Source of the DNA: Bacteroidales bacterium
GTDB lineage: Bacteria; Bacteroidota; Bacteroidia; Bacteroidales; UBA932
Direction: 5' to 3'
Assembly: GCA_017615445.1 (NCBI GenBank)
Contig: JAGAAD010000024.1
Span: 1 to 14,648, forward strand
DNA length: 14,648 bases
This document shows, piece after piece, positions 14,648-14,648 of this stretch (positions are counted from its first letter, which is position 1; each line of letters starts with the position of its first letter). Made by a program: the position numbers and the translations under genes. The notes beneath the pieces are model-generated. The model was given only the letters and a program-made list of their open reading frames with translations. It was not told the DNA's origin and made no database searches.

Positions 14648-14648
14648 G

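Overview
This window looks like a core chromosomal segment of a GC-rich member of the Bacteroidales. The evidence is the gene content: a Bacteroidetes-type RNA polymerase omega next to bamD, OmpH/Skp genes around bamA, uppS and nadK with a divergent pdxJ, and a Bacteroidetes lactonase. In addition, perfect matches to the Bacteroides -7 promoter box (TAnnTTTG) sit at the nadK/pdxJ divergence, and Shine-Dalgarno sequences are largely absent. The genus cannot be fixed from sequence alone; a high-GC lineage such as Rikenellaceae/Alistipes or the Cryptobacteroides group would fit (inference). I see no phage, transposon, CRISPR array, tRNA or rRNA.

Layout. (1) 1-246, plus strand: the 3' end of a lactonase-family beta-propeller gene. 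(2) 247-555: a noncoding convergent spacer, locally AT-richer than the genes, with several hairpins and two related nested palindromes. (3) 556-9179, minus strand, read right to left: nadK, uppS, bamA, an OmpH/Skp chaperone gene, gdhA, a DASS/SLC13 carboxylate transporter and a phosphate-selective-type porin. The gaps between these seven genes are 0 to 34 bases, so they may form one long operon with an internal promoter before bamA. (4) 9180-9226: a compact divergent promoter region. (5) 9227-12145, plus strand: pdxJ, a second membrane-anchored OmpH/Skp-like gene, and a secreted LysM plus periplasmic-binding-fold protein. (6) 12146-14647, minus strand: recN, rpoZ (omega) and the 3' part of bamD, which runs off the right edge.

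How the genes work together. Much of the window concerns the cell envelope. BamA and BamD build beta-barrels into the outer membrane, OmpH/Skp proteins escort the unfolded barrels, UppS makes the lipid carrier for peptidoglycan and surface glycans, and the LysM protein probably binds peptidoglycan. A second theme is carbon/nitrogen metabolism: the porin and DASS transporter could bring in a dicarboxylate, and GdhA joins 2-oxoglutarate and ammonium to make glutamate. NadK supplies the NADP(H) that this type of GdhA normally uses. PdxJ makes pyridoxal phosphate precursors, RecN repairs DNA breaks and omega belongs to RNA polymerase.

No clearly novel system was found. The best leads are the nested palindromes at 386-500, the LysM/periplasmic-binding-fold fusion with its repeat linker, the gdhA-DASS-porin cassette attached to the bamA operon, and the absence of coaBC between rpoZ and recN.
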